From contig NZ_CP071139.1 of assembly GCF_017639205.1 (NCBI RefSeq), positions 62,001-126,000 on the forward strand: DNA of 64,000 nucleotides. The letters are read 5' to 3'. The notes under the pieces are model-generated. The model saw only the letters and a program-made list of their open reading frames with translations, did not search any database and was not told the DNA's origin. Shown here one piece after another: positions 35,847 through 44,695 of this stretch; the stretch's first letter is position 1, and each line of letters opens with the position of its first letter. This DNA comes from Streptomyces nojiriensis (GTDB taxonomy: Bacteria > Actinomycetota > Actinomycetes > Streptomycetales > Streptomycetaceae). The translations under genes were made by a program, and so were the position numbers.

Positions 35847-36124
35847 GAGGGATGTCCGTCCTCCCTCCGCGCCGCCACGGCAACTTCCGTCTTTCCTGCC
35901 CTGCCTGACACCCGCCTGCGGGCACATCTGGCCCGGGAGTCCGCGACACGGTGAAGGACGATCCGCTCGGACCCCGGACCCGGACCACTCCCCCGGCGGA
36001 CCAGGTCCTGGGGCACCGGGCGGCGCCGCAGGGCGGCCCACCGGTCGATCGGGACGGCCGGCCGGTCGCCGGGACATCCGACCGGGGGCCGGCGGCGGAC
36101 GACGGGCCGCCGGGCGGAGATGGC

Positions 36125-37105
36125 TCAGACCAGCGCGTTCTTGTAGAAGATGCTGGAGCGCCGGTCGCCCTCCACGCCGGTGGCGAAGCCGATGAAGAGG
36201 CGGGCCTCGCCGGCGTCGGTGCGGTAGATCGCCAGGCCCTCGGGCTCGCGGTGGTGGAGGGTGGAGCCGGCCTTGGTGAGGACGGGGCCCTGCGTCAACG
36301 TGCCCTTGTTGATGTCGATGCTGGTGATGTAGGAGTTGCCGTCGCCGGTGGGGGTGCCGTCGCCGGGGTACGCGTCACCCGTCAGGTAGTACATGTACGA
36401 GCCGTAGAGGGTGTAGCCCTGTGGGGTGCCGGGGATCGTCGGCTGCTTGAAGTCGACGAGCGGTGAGCCGAAGCTGCGTGTCTCGAAGGCGGAGAGGGGG
36501 TACACGGCGATGCGCTTGCCGGCCCTGGTGTGGTAGCGAACGATCATGCGCCGGTAGACCGGGTCGACGGAGCAGGTGTACTCGGTGGCCCCCGGGATCG
36601 GCCGGTAGGCGGCCGCGGCAGCCGGCGAGGCCAGGGTGGTGTCGGCGGTGTAACGGATGGGGGCGAGCGCGGTGCCGTACCCGCTGGTGTTCGCGTCGCA
36701 CTCGATCCACAGCTCGGTCCCGGAACCGCTGGGCAGCGCGGCGAAGGCGACGCCGTGACCGAAGCCGTTGAGGTGCATGTACGAGATGTAGTTCCCGTCG
36801 AAGTCCATCTTGTTGATGCACAGGTCGCCGTCGGACTCGTCGCTTCCGCTCCGCTTGGTCGCCACGAACAGGAACTTGTTCACCCAGTCGAAGGCGAAGC
36901 TCTGCTGGACCCGCGCACCGTGCGTGTCCTTGGACCGGAACAGGTCGTACGACGGCTCCGCAAGGTCGAAACGCTTGGTCGCGGTCACGTCGGCAGAAGC
37001 GGTCTGAGCTCCGGCGACGCCAAACCCGAGCGCGGCAAGCGAGGCGCCGACACCGGTGCGTATGAGGCCGCGGCGGGAGAGGGAGAAGCCAGGGGCTCGA
37101 TTCAT
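36125..37105 (-). CDS. Tat-exported propeller-like protein (annotated elsewhere as teichoic acid biosynthesis protein C-like)
   Basis: 326 residues. The N-terminus has a twin-arginine signal (SLSRRGLIRTGVGASLAALG) ending near SADVT. The mature part repeats strand-rich blades: FDLAEPSYDLFRSKDTHGAR, QQSFAFDWVNKFLFVATKR, GDLCINKMDFDGNYISYMHL, then HHREPEGLAIYRTDAGEARL. This matches a Streptomyces group of surface propeller proteins; direct evidence for a teichoic acid role is lacking. The ATG at 37105 has GGAG six bases upstream. Confidence 0.75.
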   Translation of the reverse strand: MNRAPGFSLSRRGLIRTGVGASLAALGFGVAGAQTASADVTATKRFDLAEPSYDLFRSKDTHGARVQQSFAFDWVNKFLFVATKRSGSDESDGDLCINKMDFDGNYISYMHLNGFGHGVAFAALPSGSGTELWIECDANTSGYGTALAPIRYTADTTLASPAAAAAYRPIPGATEYTCSVDPVYRRMIVRYHTRAGKRIAVYPLSAFETRSFGSPLVDFKQPTIPGTPQGYTLYGSYMYYLTGDAYPGDGTPTGDGNSYITSIDINKGTLTQGPVLTKAGSTLHHREPEGLAIYRTDAGEARLFIGFATGVEGDRRSSIFYKNALV

Positions 37106-37818
37106 GGGGGGCTCCGAGGGCATGGGGGGAGGGCGAGGCCACGATGCTAACCGTCACAGAGCCGGCGTGATCTGCCGGGTCCCGATGGGCAGTTGGGCGT
37201 CCGGGCACCCGGGAGCCGGGCACACCCTGCCGGCTGTCCGGCGGCCTCACGGGCACCGCCGCCTGCTGTGTTCGCGTGAGCGGGCTGTACCTGCCGGGCG
37301 CGGTGCGGCTGCGTGGCCCACGGCGGCATGTCCCTGAAACCCTCGGCCTGTTGCGCTACGGGTTTGTCTCCCAGGACCAGCGGACCGCGCTCGTGCGTGT
37401 CACGGGTGGCTTCGGCATGCTGTGGTACACCGCCCGGGCCGGTATCGGGCTCATCGGGCCAGGCCCTCGCCCTGTACCGGTGCCGCGCGGCCGGCACAGG
37501 GACCGGCCTGCCCCGCGCCCCGAGGCGCAATGCCTTGCGGCTCCGCCCCGGAGTACAGCTCTTGGCAGTCCGCGGTAACGACGGTACCCGGCCCCGATGT
37601 GCGGTCGTTCCGCGCACTCGGTCTCGGTCCTGTCGCGTGGGCTCGCGTGGAGACGCGGGAGCAGTGGGCCCGACAGCCTGCGGGGCGCGGTCCGCGGGCC
37701 GGCGTCCGGTTCACGCCTGCTGGACGGGTGGAGAGAAGCCCCCGCAGCGGATTGAAAACACGTTGGCCGGTCTGCCACGGAGCTGCGACGATGCCCCTGT
37801 TTCCCGAGCGGAGGACGT
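37106..37818. other. Long gap without a supported gene
   Basis: About 710 bases. A plus frame near 37300-37460 includes RYGFVSQDQRTALVRVTGGF and GMLWYTARAGIGLIG but lacks a start signal and ends in Arg/Pro noise. It may be a relic. No repeats or structures stand out. Confidence 0.4.
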
Positions 37819-38916
37819 TTGTTCGTTTTTGTGTGCGTGCGGTGTGGTGCCGAGCTGACCGCCCCGTTGTCCCAGGTCGCCCTGCCGGTTCACGCTCGTC
37901 AGCAGTACGGGAACGGGCTTCAGCTCCCGGTGCTTATGGAATCGGGGACGTTCGCCGTGGAACCGGAGCCCTGGGGGCCGCCGTGGCGAAGGTGGGAGGA
38001 GATCGATCCGGATGAGGCGGCTGCCCGCGGCATCTACGCGCCGCTCCAGGCCCTGTCCGACGGCGCGCCCGGCGCGGTTGTCATCGCGCCGGGAGACACC
38101 CGTGGCGCCGTGCTGATCCCCGAGAAGCGCGGCGGCGCCTGCTGCGGCTTCGCCGGGGGCGACGGCCCCAATATGGCCTGCGCGGCGTGCGGTCTTCCCG
38201 TAGCGAGCAGGATCGACGACTGCTCGCTCTGGCAGGCGGTGTGGCTCGCCCCGAACGCCGTGCGCCGCCTTCCCGCCGAAGGCGCCGACGCCGGACCGCT
38301 GTCCTGGACAGAGCTGCTCGCGGAGGGGACGGGTGTGCCCCCGTCCGAGCCGATCACCTCTTGGGGAGAGCCGTTCCGGGCGGGCGACCGGTGGCACTGG
38401 AGCCCCCAGTGGGTGGCGGCAGCCGGGCAGGGGCTCGCCCACCTCCTGGTGGCCTCGGAAGGCCAGGCGGTAGCCGTTCAGGACGGCTTGACCGCAACGA
38501 TGTTCCAACGCGCCCTCGACACCCTGCTGCCGGGCGGCAAGCCGACGCGGCGCGCCGTCCTGGCCGGACCGGGACAGCCGGCCCGCGACGCTGACGCAGA
38601 CATCCTCCTCGTGCCGTCCCACCCGCGGACCGGGAAGGCATGGACCCCCGCCGCTCCGGCGTACCTGGTGCCGTTGCCGTTCGGGGTGTGGCTCCGGCTG
38701 GTCTTCCCCGAGCCGCAGCTGCCTGTCCCCGCATCGGGTCGGATACCCGACGGCGTCCTTCGCGACGACCCGCCCACGCCGAGTGTCCATAACGTGTTCC
38801 GGATCGACCGGGAAGTCTTCCTGCGAACCCTGGCCCGACTTCCAGCCGTCCGCACCCCGTGGCTGCGCGAGATCACCGAGAACCTCACGCAGCACATGCG
38901 CACCGGCCTCTTCTAG
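37819..38916 (+). CDS. Zinc-ribbon-like protein, unknown function
   Basis: 365 residues from a TTG at 37819, four to five bases after GGAGG. The N-terminus has a Cys pair (VCVRCGAELT), and a second cluster lies at CCGFAGGDGPNMACAACGL, suggesting structural zinc. The rest is globular: IDDCSLWQAVWLAPNAVRRL, RWHWSPQWVAAAGQGLAHLL and VFRIDREVFLRTLARLPAVR. Similar proteins occur in Streptomyces without assigned function. The frame is intact; the mini-transposon lies about 100 bases downstream. Confidence 0.75.
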   Translation: MFVFVCVRCGAELTAPLSQVALPVHARQQYGNGLQLPVLMESGTFAVEPEPWGPPWRRWEEIDPDEAAARGIYAPLQALSDGAPGAVVIAPGDTRGAVLIPEKRGGACCGFAGGDGPNMACAACGLPVASRIDDCSLWQAVWLAPNAVRRLPAEGADAGPLSWTELLAEGTGVPPSEPITSWGEPFRAGDRWHWSPQWVAAAGQGLAHLLVASEGQAVAVQDGLTATMFQRALDTLLPGGKPTRRAVLAGPGQPARDADADILLVPSHPRTGKAWTPAAPAYLVPLPFGVWLRLVFPEPQLPVPASGRIPDGVLRDDPPTPSVHNVFRIDREVFLRTLARLPAVRTPWLREITENLTQHMRTGLF

Positions 38917-39012
38917 CGGACCGACAGCGTGCCAGTGCCCAGTATCCGACCTGTTCCGCAATCGAACAGTGCCGGAAAGCGCCGCCTCCCGAAGTAGTGA
39001 ACATCTGCTGTC

Positions 39013-39345
39013 CGTTCTCAGGCTCTGGCACAACTTCTGTGGACCCATGGCAGAGGTCTCCGGCTTCCCGGATAAGGATTCGTCCGCAGCGAACGGTGTC
39101 TCTACCCTGAGTCGCAGCGGGAGTGCGCGCATTCCCGCAGGTTGCAGTGCCGTGGCAGAGCGGCCCATTGCGATCGACGTGGGCGAGGTCCCTCCCACGG
39201 CGACTGACGGAGACGGAGCGGACCTGCTCCCATCTGTCCGCGGGTTCAAATCCCGTCGGCACTGCAGCCGACCTGGACGTGGTCCAGCGCACGGACCTGT
39301 CGCATCGCGCCAGGTCCACAGAAGTTGTGCCAGAGCCCGTTCTCA
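39013..39345. mobile_element. 317-bp non-autonomous transposon (MITE), ISL3-like, with tRNA-like cargo
   Basis: 39021-39037 onward: the 25-base sequence at 39021-39045 (beginning GGCTCTGGCACAACTTC) recurs as a perfect inverted copy at 39313-39337. The octamer CGTTCTCA lies directly outside both ends (39013-39020 and 39338-39345), a perfect 8-bp target duplication. Ends beginning GGCTCT and 8-bp duplications are features of ISL3-family elements. The interior (267 bases) has no transposase, so it must be mobilised in trans. The perfect repeats and duplication point to recent insertion. Inside lies a tRNA-like structure at 39146-39264. Confidence 0.9.
39146..39264 (+). ncRNA. tRNA-like structure inside the mini-transposon
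   Basis: AGTGCCG (39146-39152) pairs perfectly with CGGCACT (39257-39263), forming a 7-bp acceptor stem with discriminator G264. A T-arm with five pairs and the loop TTCAAAT (39240-39256) joins it. After TG, a 3-bp D stem GCA/TGC encloses a GAGCGGCCCAT loop. The middle is unusual: a 6-bp stem at 39178-39183/39194-39199 with a 10-base loop instead of a normal anticodon loop, then a long hairpin around GGAGC/GCTCC (39215-39230). At about 119 nt it is longer than any standard tRNA. CCA is not encoded. It may be atypical, degenerate, or a tRNA mimic. Confidence 0.6.
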
Positions 39346-39833
39346 CGAACAAAGCCAGCCTGCCCCTGCTGATCGGTCTCTTCGGGTTCGCCGCCCTCTC
39401 GGCGGTCATCCTGAACTAGGCGATGGGCCTGGTCGTGGTTCTCGTCGCGCTGCCCGCCCGGCTGGTGGCGGTCCCGGCCGCCGAGGTCGCCGGGCGGCGG
39501 CCCGTCGCGGTCAAGCTGCCGGCCGGCAGCCTGCTGGGGGCCTGGGCCGGAGCGAGCCGGGCGGTGCGATGTGCAGCACCTGCACAGAGCAGGCCGGTGG
39601 GGCACCGCCCAGGCGGTATGCCGGGGCGGGAGCCTAAAGGGCTTTCGGGGCCGGGTCGATGACTTCAACACCGGGAGCGAAGGCTCCCCACGGCGAACTG
39701 GCCTCCCGCTCGTCGGGCAATCACAGGCCTGAGGAAGACCTCATGGTGGGCGCCTTCCTCGACAGCCCCCGGACCACTGCGTGAACGCGGCCGCCGATGG
39801 AAGCCCCCGGCCTCCGCCCGGGCATCGACGGGG

Positions 39834-41312
39834 GTGCTGACGGCAACGTGTGTCTCGGCTTTCGTCGTGAACGCGAACACGTTCGCGGTCAGCATTCTTC
39901 TGCCTGCCATCAGTGAGGACACCGGCGCCTCCCTGGCCACGTTGCAGTGGGCCGTGACCGGCTACTCGCTGGTCGGTGCGGCCGTGATCGTCACCTCGGG
40001 CGCCTTGGGCGACACCCTCGGGCGCCGGCAGATCTTCATCGGCGGCCTGCTGCTGTTCGTGGCCTCGTGCGTGCTGATCGCTCTGGGCGACAGTGCCGGA
40101 TCCGTAATCGGCGGCCGCGCGATCCAGGGTGCGGCGGGCTCGACGATCCTGGCCTGTGGGCTCAGTCTGCTGTCGGCGGGTGCCTCGGGCGAGGCCCAGA
40201 TGCGTTCGGTGTCGCTGTGGGGCGCGGCTTCGGCCGCCGGTGCCGCCGCGGGCCCCTTGCCGGGTGGGGTGCTTGTCGACGTCACGGGCTGGCAGGGACT
40301 GTTCTGGATCGACGCGGGGATCGCGGCTGTCTGCGTACCTCTGACCCTGCGCACGGTGCCGGAGTCCCGTGACCCTTCGCGTCCGCGTTCCGTGGACCTG
40401 GCCGGGACCGCACTGATCGCCGCGGTACTGGTCCCGTTCGTGTTCGCGGTGACCGAGGGTGCGGACTGGGGCTGGCTCAGTGTCCCGACCCTGGTGTGCT
40501 TCGTGATCTCGGCCGTGGCGGTGGCCGGTTTCGTCATGGTCGAGAAGCGGGTGCGTACCCCCCTGATCGACCTGGCGTTGCTGCGCAACAAGATCCTGGT
40601 CGGTTCGAGTGTCGCCATTCTGGTGGTGGCGGGATGCATCAACGCGGTGATGTACGTGTGCAGTCTGTACTTCCAGAACCCCGATGGTCTGGGCATGACG
40701 CCGCTGGAGGCGGGTGTGGCCACGTTGCCCGCGGCGGCCGGGATCGTGGTGACCGCTCCTTTGATCACGCGGTTCGTCGACAGGCTGGGGGCTCGAAGGG
40801 TGATCGCCGGGGGGTTCGGGATCGCGACGGCGGGGTTGGCCGTGTTCGCCTTCGTCGAGGCGTCCTGGGAGTACGCCGTGTTCGTCGTGCCGCTGGTCGT
40901 GCTCGCCGTCGGCCTGGGGCTGGCGAACGGGCCGGCGTCGTCCGTCGCCACCGCCTGTGTGACGGACGACCAGGTCGGTGCCGCCTCCGGCGTCTCCAAC
41001 ATGGGCCGCTATGTCGGGGCAGCCGTCCTCACCGCCGTCACCGCGGCCCTGTTCGACTCGGTCTACACCCATCAGTACATCAGCGGCACCGCGGTGGCGG
41101 ACGCCCTGGCGGCCGGGTTCTCCCGCGCGGCGATCGGCCTCGCCCTGTTCTGCGCGTCCGGTATCGCGCTGGCCCTGCTGGTCGGCCGCATCCGCCCCAC
41201 CGGCCCGCCCACAGCCGCTCACTACGCGGCAGCGGCGGCCGCCGGCTCGCACACCCTCCCCACCTGGCCCACCGCCGAAACGACGGGCCCGGCGAACGGC
41301 ACGCCTGCCTGA
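39834..41312 (+). CDS. MFS transporter, 14-helix drug exporter type
   Basis: 492 residues with 14 predicted helices. MFS motif A is GALGDTLGRRQIFIGG between helices 2 and 3, and the helix 5 region AAGAAAGPLPGGVLVDVTGW resembles motif C, marking a DHA2-type proton-coupled exporter. Substrate unknown. The GTG at 39834 has a weak ribosome site. A much better one (GAGGAAG) precedes an ATG at 39743, but that frame stops after MVGAFLDSPRTTA; removing one C from the CCCCC run near 39766 would join it to this gene. So the true N-terminus may be longer, or a leader peptide exists. Confidence 0.85.
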   Translation: MLTATCVSAFVVNANTFAVSILLPAISEDTGASLATLQWAVTGYSLVGAAVIVTSGALGDTLGRRQIFIGGLLLFVASCVLIALGDSAGSVIGGRAIQGAAGSTILACGLSLLSAGASGEAQMRSVSLWGAASAAGAAAGPLPGGVLVDVTGWQGLFWIDAGIAAVCVPLTLRTVPESRDPSRPRSVDLAGTALIAAVLVPFVFAVTEGADWGWLSVPTLVCFVISAVAVAGFVMVEKRVRTPLIDLALLRNKILVGSSVAILVVAGCINAVMYVCSLYFQNPDGLGMTPLEAGVATLPAAAGIVVTAPLITRFVDRLGARRVIAGGFGIATAGLAVFAFVEASWEYAVFVVPLVVLAVGLGLANGPASSVATACVTDDQVGAASGVSNMGRYVGAAVLTAVTAALFDSVYTHQYISGTAVADALAAGFSRAAIGLALFCASGIALALLVGRIRPTGPPTAAHYAAAAAAGSHTLPTWPTAETTGPANGTPA

Positions 41313-41523
41313 AGCCGCTCGCCATGCGACTCGTGACGCCGAACGGGCACCGATCGGGCACCGGTCGGGCAGGGCGCACCCCGGCTGATCGGCCCAGGTC
41401 GGTTTCCGGCCCGGCCGGTCGGCGTGGGCTGCCCGGGAACCAGCCGAGGCTGCCGGGTTCCGCCCCCTCCGGGCTCGTCTCGGCGCAGGGTGGGTTGTCA
41501 GTGGGGCGGTCGATACTGCTCAG

Positions 41524-43395
41524 ATGGTGACCGCAGCAGACTCGCCCGGCCGGCCTCGTAGAGGTGAGCGTGCCCGCAGGCACGTGCGGGACGGCGTTAC
41601 GCGCCCGCCGCGACCTGGTCAGTCTCTTGCCGAGCGGCTCCCTGTGGTGGCCCGGGACTGGGACAGGGCAGGCAACGGTGGAATCGGCGCCGGCCAGGTC
41701 GCCTGGCGTAGCAGTCTGCTGGCGGCGTGGCGCTGCCATCGCTGTGGCCACCGCGGAGAAAACACGGTCGCCGGGCGGGTCCAGATCTTTCTGAAACGCG
41801 GTCCCGCGTTCGGGTGCCGGCGCTGCTCCATCCGGCGGCGGGATGCTCCGAGGGCCGGCCGGTCTCTGGAGGAGGCACGCCCCGGCTTGGCCGCGGAGTT
41901 CCATGCCGGGCTGAATGCTCCGTTGACGGCTTCGGATCTGACACCTGGGTCACAGCGCAAGGTGTACTGGCACTGTGTGTCCGACCCAGATCACCCGCCC
42001 TACATGCAGAGCGTGTGCAATCGCCGCAAGAGCGGTTGCCCTGCCTGCGTGAACAGGGTGGTCACCCCGGCCAACAGCCTTCTGGCAGTAGCCCCGCAGA
42101 TTGCAGCGCAGTGGCACCCGAGCAGGAACGGCTCCTTGACTGCGGACGCGGTCGTTGCCGGCTCCAACCGGCGGGTGTGGTGGAGGTGTGCTCGGGGCCA
42201 TGAATGGCAGACCCAGATCAACACGCGCGTATTGCAGCGAACGAGGTGCGGTCTGTGCTGCCGTGGCCAGCAGTCCGGTGCTGAGGTCGCTCTGTTCGCC
42301 GAGCTGCACGTGTTGCTGGTTCCGCTCCTGGGCGGCGGCGCGGTACGTCGGCATGTGCGGCCGGACGGGGTGGCCATGAGGATCGCCAGGTGCGACATCC
42401 TGATCGACCGCCTGGAGAGGCCCGTGGTCGTGGAGTACGACGGAGCGTACTGGCATCGCAGTCGTTCAGGGCCGGATCGGGAGAAGGCCCTCGCGATACG
42501 GGGTGCCGGGCACCGCATGGTGCGGGTGCGTGAAGCGCCTTTGAAGGCGCTGCACCCGGACGACGTGGTCATAGGCGCCGGCGCGGACGCTCATGCTGCT
42601 GCCGCGGCGGTGCTGGGGCGCATGGTGGAACGGGGATGGCTGTCTGCCCGGGCGGCATCGGCGGCGGCGGAGTACGCCGCTGCCGGCCGGCCCCGGGGCA
42701 CAGAGCTGTGCGCTGCTCTGCTCGGTGAGGTCGATCGCCCGGATCTGGGTGCCGAGTCTCTGGCGGTCACCCATCCGGGCCTGGCAGGTGAATGGGACGC
42801 CGAGGCCAACGCGACGCTGACGCCCCGCCACGTCGGCGCGAGTACCTCTGCTTCCTGCTGGTGGATCTGCCCCGTGGGCGACCGCTACCCCTGCGCGCCT
42901 CGTGAGCGGGTCGCGGGGCGTGGATGCTCGGTGTGCAGTGGGAAGCGGGTCAACGCCCGCACCAGCCTGGCCGCCTGCCGCCCCGATCTGGCCGCCGAGT
43001 ACGTGCCGCGGGAGGGGCGCAGCGCCGATGACATCGGGGCGGGGTCCCACCAGCGTGTTCTTTGGCGCTGCGGGACCTGTTCCCATGAGTGGCAGGCCGT
43101 CTTGCGCAGCCGGACCCGTAACGGGGCGGGGTGCCCCGCATGCGCGGGCAAGGTCGCCACGGCAAGCGTCAACCTGGCTGTCGTGTACCCGGCGGTCGCT
43201 GCGACCTGGCACCCGGTGTTGAACGATGGTCTGCGCCCCGCCGGCGTGCGGCCGAAGTCGAACAAGACGGTGTGGTGGCTGTGCCCTGACTGTGAGAAGC
43301 CCTACCGGGGAACGGTCGTGGACCGGGTGGCGGCCCGGCATGCCTGTTGTGGTGCCTGCGCGCGCCTTCGGTCCTGGAGCACTCGCAGAGCGTAG
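41524..43395 (+). CDS. Multi-zinc-ribbon protein with embedded Vsr/DUF559-like nuclease motif
   Basis: 623 residues. Six copies of a roughly 60-70 residue unit are visible at about 34-101, 114-175, 186-246, 412-471, 481-544 and 549-613. Each has a lead helix like SLxxxxPxLAxEWxP, a WxC(xxC)GHEW-type strand pair and a CPxC-type end, as in DUF4379 zinc ribbons. Between units 3 and 4, residues 290-340 read CDILIDRLERPVVVEYDGAY, WHRS, then DREKALAIRGAGHRMVRVRE. This matches the core of Vsr/DUF559 endonucleases (Asp291, Glu304, Asp306, His311). A zinc-ribbon-guided DNase is inferred. ATG 41524 is the start. Confidence 0.8.
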   Translation: MVTAADSPGRPRRGERARRHVRDGVTRPPRPGQSLAERLPVVARDWDRAGNGGIGAGQVAWRSSLLAAWRCHRCGHRGENTVAGRVQIFLKRGPAFGCRRCSIRRRDAPRAGRSLEEARPGLAAEFHAGLNAPLTASDLTPGSQRKVYWHCVSDPDHPPYMQSVCNRRKSGCPACVNRVVTPANSLLAVAPQIAAQWHPSRNGSLTADAVVAGSNRRVWWRCARGHEWQTQINTRVLQRTRCGLCCRGQQSGAEVALFAELHVLLVPLLGGGAVRRHVRPDGVAMRIARCDILIDRLERPVVVEYDGAYWHRSRSGPDREKALAIRGAGHRMVRVREAPLKALHPDDVVIGAGADAHAAAAAVLGRMVERGWLSARAASAAAEYAAAGRPRGTELCAALLGEVDRPDLGAESLAVTHPGLAGEWDAEANATLTPRHVGASTSASCWWICPVGDRYPCAPRERVAGRGCSVCSGKRVNARTSLAACRPDLAAEYVPREGRSADDIGAGSHQRVLWRCGTCSHEWQAVLRSRTRNGAGCPACAGKVATASVNLAVVYPAVAATWHPVLNDGLRPAGVRPKSNKTVWWLCPDCEKPYRGTVVDRVAARHACCGACARLRSWSTRRA

Positions 43396-43512
43396 GGGCT
43401 GTGCTCGCCGTGCACCGCACCGCCAACGGCTCGCTGTGCGCCGGATGTTCGCCTCCTCCTCCGGCTCACCGTCGCGGCACCGTGGGCATGCCGGAGGCCG
43501 GGTGCGCTCCAC

Positions 43513-43859
43513 GTGCCCGTACGGTTGGTCGAAGACCAGGGCGGGTCGGCCGCTGGTTCGGGAAAGCACGTGGATGGCGCGTTCGCCCGCACCGACCTGG
43601 ACGAGACTCTTGCGCAGGCGTTCACCACCGGCTGGGCCCTGCACGAACTGCGCCGCCGGCACGTCCCGCGCACCGACACCGAGACCCTTCAGGCCGCCGC
43701 CGGCCTTGCCGGCCGGCTGCTGGAGCGCGGTGCGGTCGCCATCTGCGAGCGCTACCGCGGTGGCCGCCCCTGGAACCCGGCGGCATCGCCGTCGGCGTCG
43801 CCCATCGCCAGCAGGCCGACCTGGTCGGCAAACTCGCCCGGCACCGCGTCGCCGCCTGA
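43513..43859 (+). pseudogene. Frameshifted conserved protein of unknown function
   Basis: The frame TDLDETLAQAFTTGWALHEL, RRRHVPRTDTETLQAAAGLA, GRLLERGAVAICERYRGGRP loses sense near 43785. The adjacent frame continues with GIAVGVAHRQQADLVGKLAR and stops at 43857-43859. The helix-rich piece has normal coding bias. No family recognised. The start is unclear (ATG 43513 is possible). Confidence 0.45.
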
Positions 43860-44085
43860 TCCCAGCCGGTTCCTCTGACGGCACGGGTGCCTCGTCCGGT
43901 GCCGGCAGGCCGGGGTTCGGCCGGACTCGCGTGGACCGTCGGCCGGGGAGGAGTCTGGTACCCGCCGGTAGGTTTCTAACTTGGCTTGTTTACAGTGTTG
44001 TTGACCGACCGTCGGCGATGTTCGAGGCCGGCGGGAGAGCGTGGCGTGCGGCGGCGTGCCGTCGCACGCGGGAACAAGGGAAACA

Positions 44086-44577
44086 ATGAGTTCGATACAC
44101 AAGCGCGTCGGCGCGGTCCTCGGTACGGCCGCCCTCTTCGTCGGCATGGCCTTCACGGCCGGTGCCGGCACCGCCAGCGCCGACGAAACGGGCGACCTCG
44201 CCTCCGACGTCGACTTCTCCGTGTCCGCGAGCGGCATCACCGGTCTTACCGCGATGGAGTCGGACGGATCCCTCGCGATCACCGTCGTCAGCCCCACGGA
44301 CCACCGCACGATGGGCTTCGCGCGGTGGAACGCCGACCCGCAGCCCGCGCCCAACATCCCGGGCGACTCCCTGGTCGCCAAGGACACCCGCAGTGACGGC
44401 TGGGGCATCGAGGCCGAGCTGAGCACGGGCCGCGTCGCCTCCACGCGCGGCCACAAGGCGCCCTACATCGCGATCGCCTCCGGCAACCTGCCGGAGGGGC
44501 ACGCGTACAAGCTGCGCGCATGCGTCGTGAAGGGCAGCGAGCGCCAGTGCAGCCAGTGGTACGCCGTGCGCGCGTAG
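44086..44577 (+). CDS. Small secreted protein
   Basis: 163 residues. A signal peptide (1-34, ending TASADE) is followed by a beta-rich mature domain: DVDFSVSASGITGLTAMESD, GSLAITVVSPTDHRTMGFAR, and a C-terminal pair of Cys (KLRACVVKGSERQCSQWYAV). Fold and size are like actinobacterial exported proteins of unknown function. AAGGGAA precedes the ATG. A very strong terminator follows. Confidence 0.75.
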   Translation: MSSIHKRVGAVLGTAALFVGMAFTAGAGTASADETGDLASDVDFSVSASGITGLTAMESDGSLAITVVSPTDHRTMGFARWNADPQPAPNIPGDSLVAKDTRSDGWGIEAELSTGRVASTRGHKAPYIAIASGNLPEGHAYKLRACVVKGSERQCSQWYAVRA

Positions 44578-44583
44578 TGCGCT

Positions 44584-44622
44584 GCCGGGTTTCCGGGCGG
44601 CAGCGCCGCCCGGAAACCCGGC
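44584..44622. terminator. 18-bp perfect hairpin terminator
   Basis: 44584-44601 and 44605-44622 are perfectly complementary with an AGC loop, seven bases after the secreted-protein stop. Confidence 0.85.
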
Positions 44623-44695
44623 CGGGCGGGGCCCGTGATGCCCGGCGGCGGGCGGCCCCGGCGCCGGCGCGGGGTGAGGGCTGCCGGTGCGGCGG

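Noticed and set aside
39226..39264. A normal tRNA gene ending here
   Set aside because: The T-arm and acceptor are canonical, but no 7-base anticodon loop on a 5-bp stem could be drawn. It is reported as tRNA-like only.
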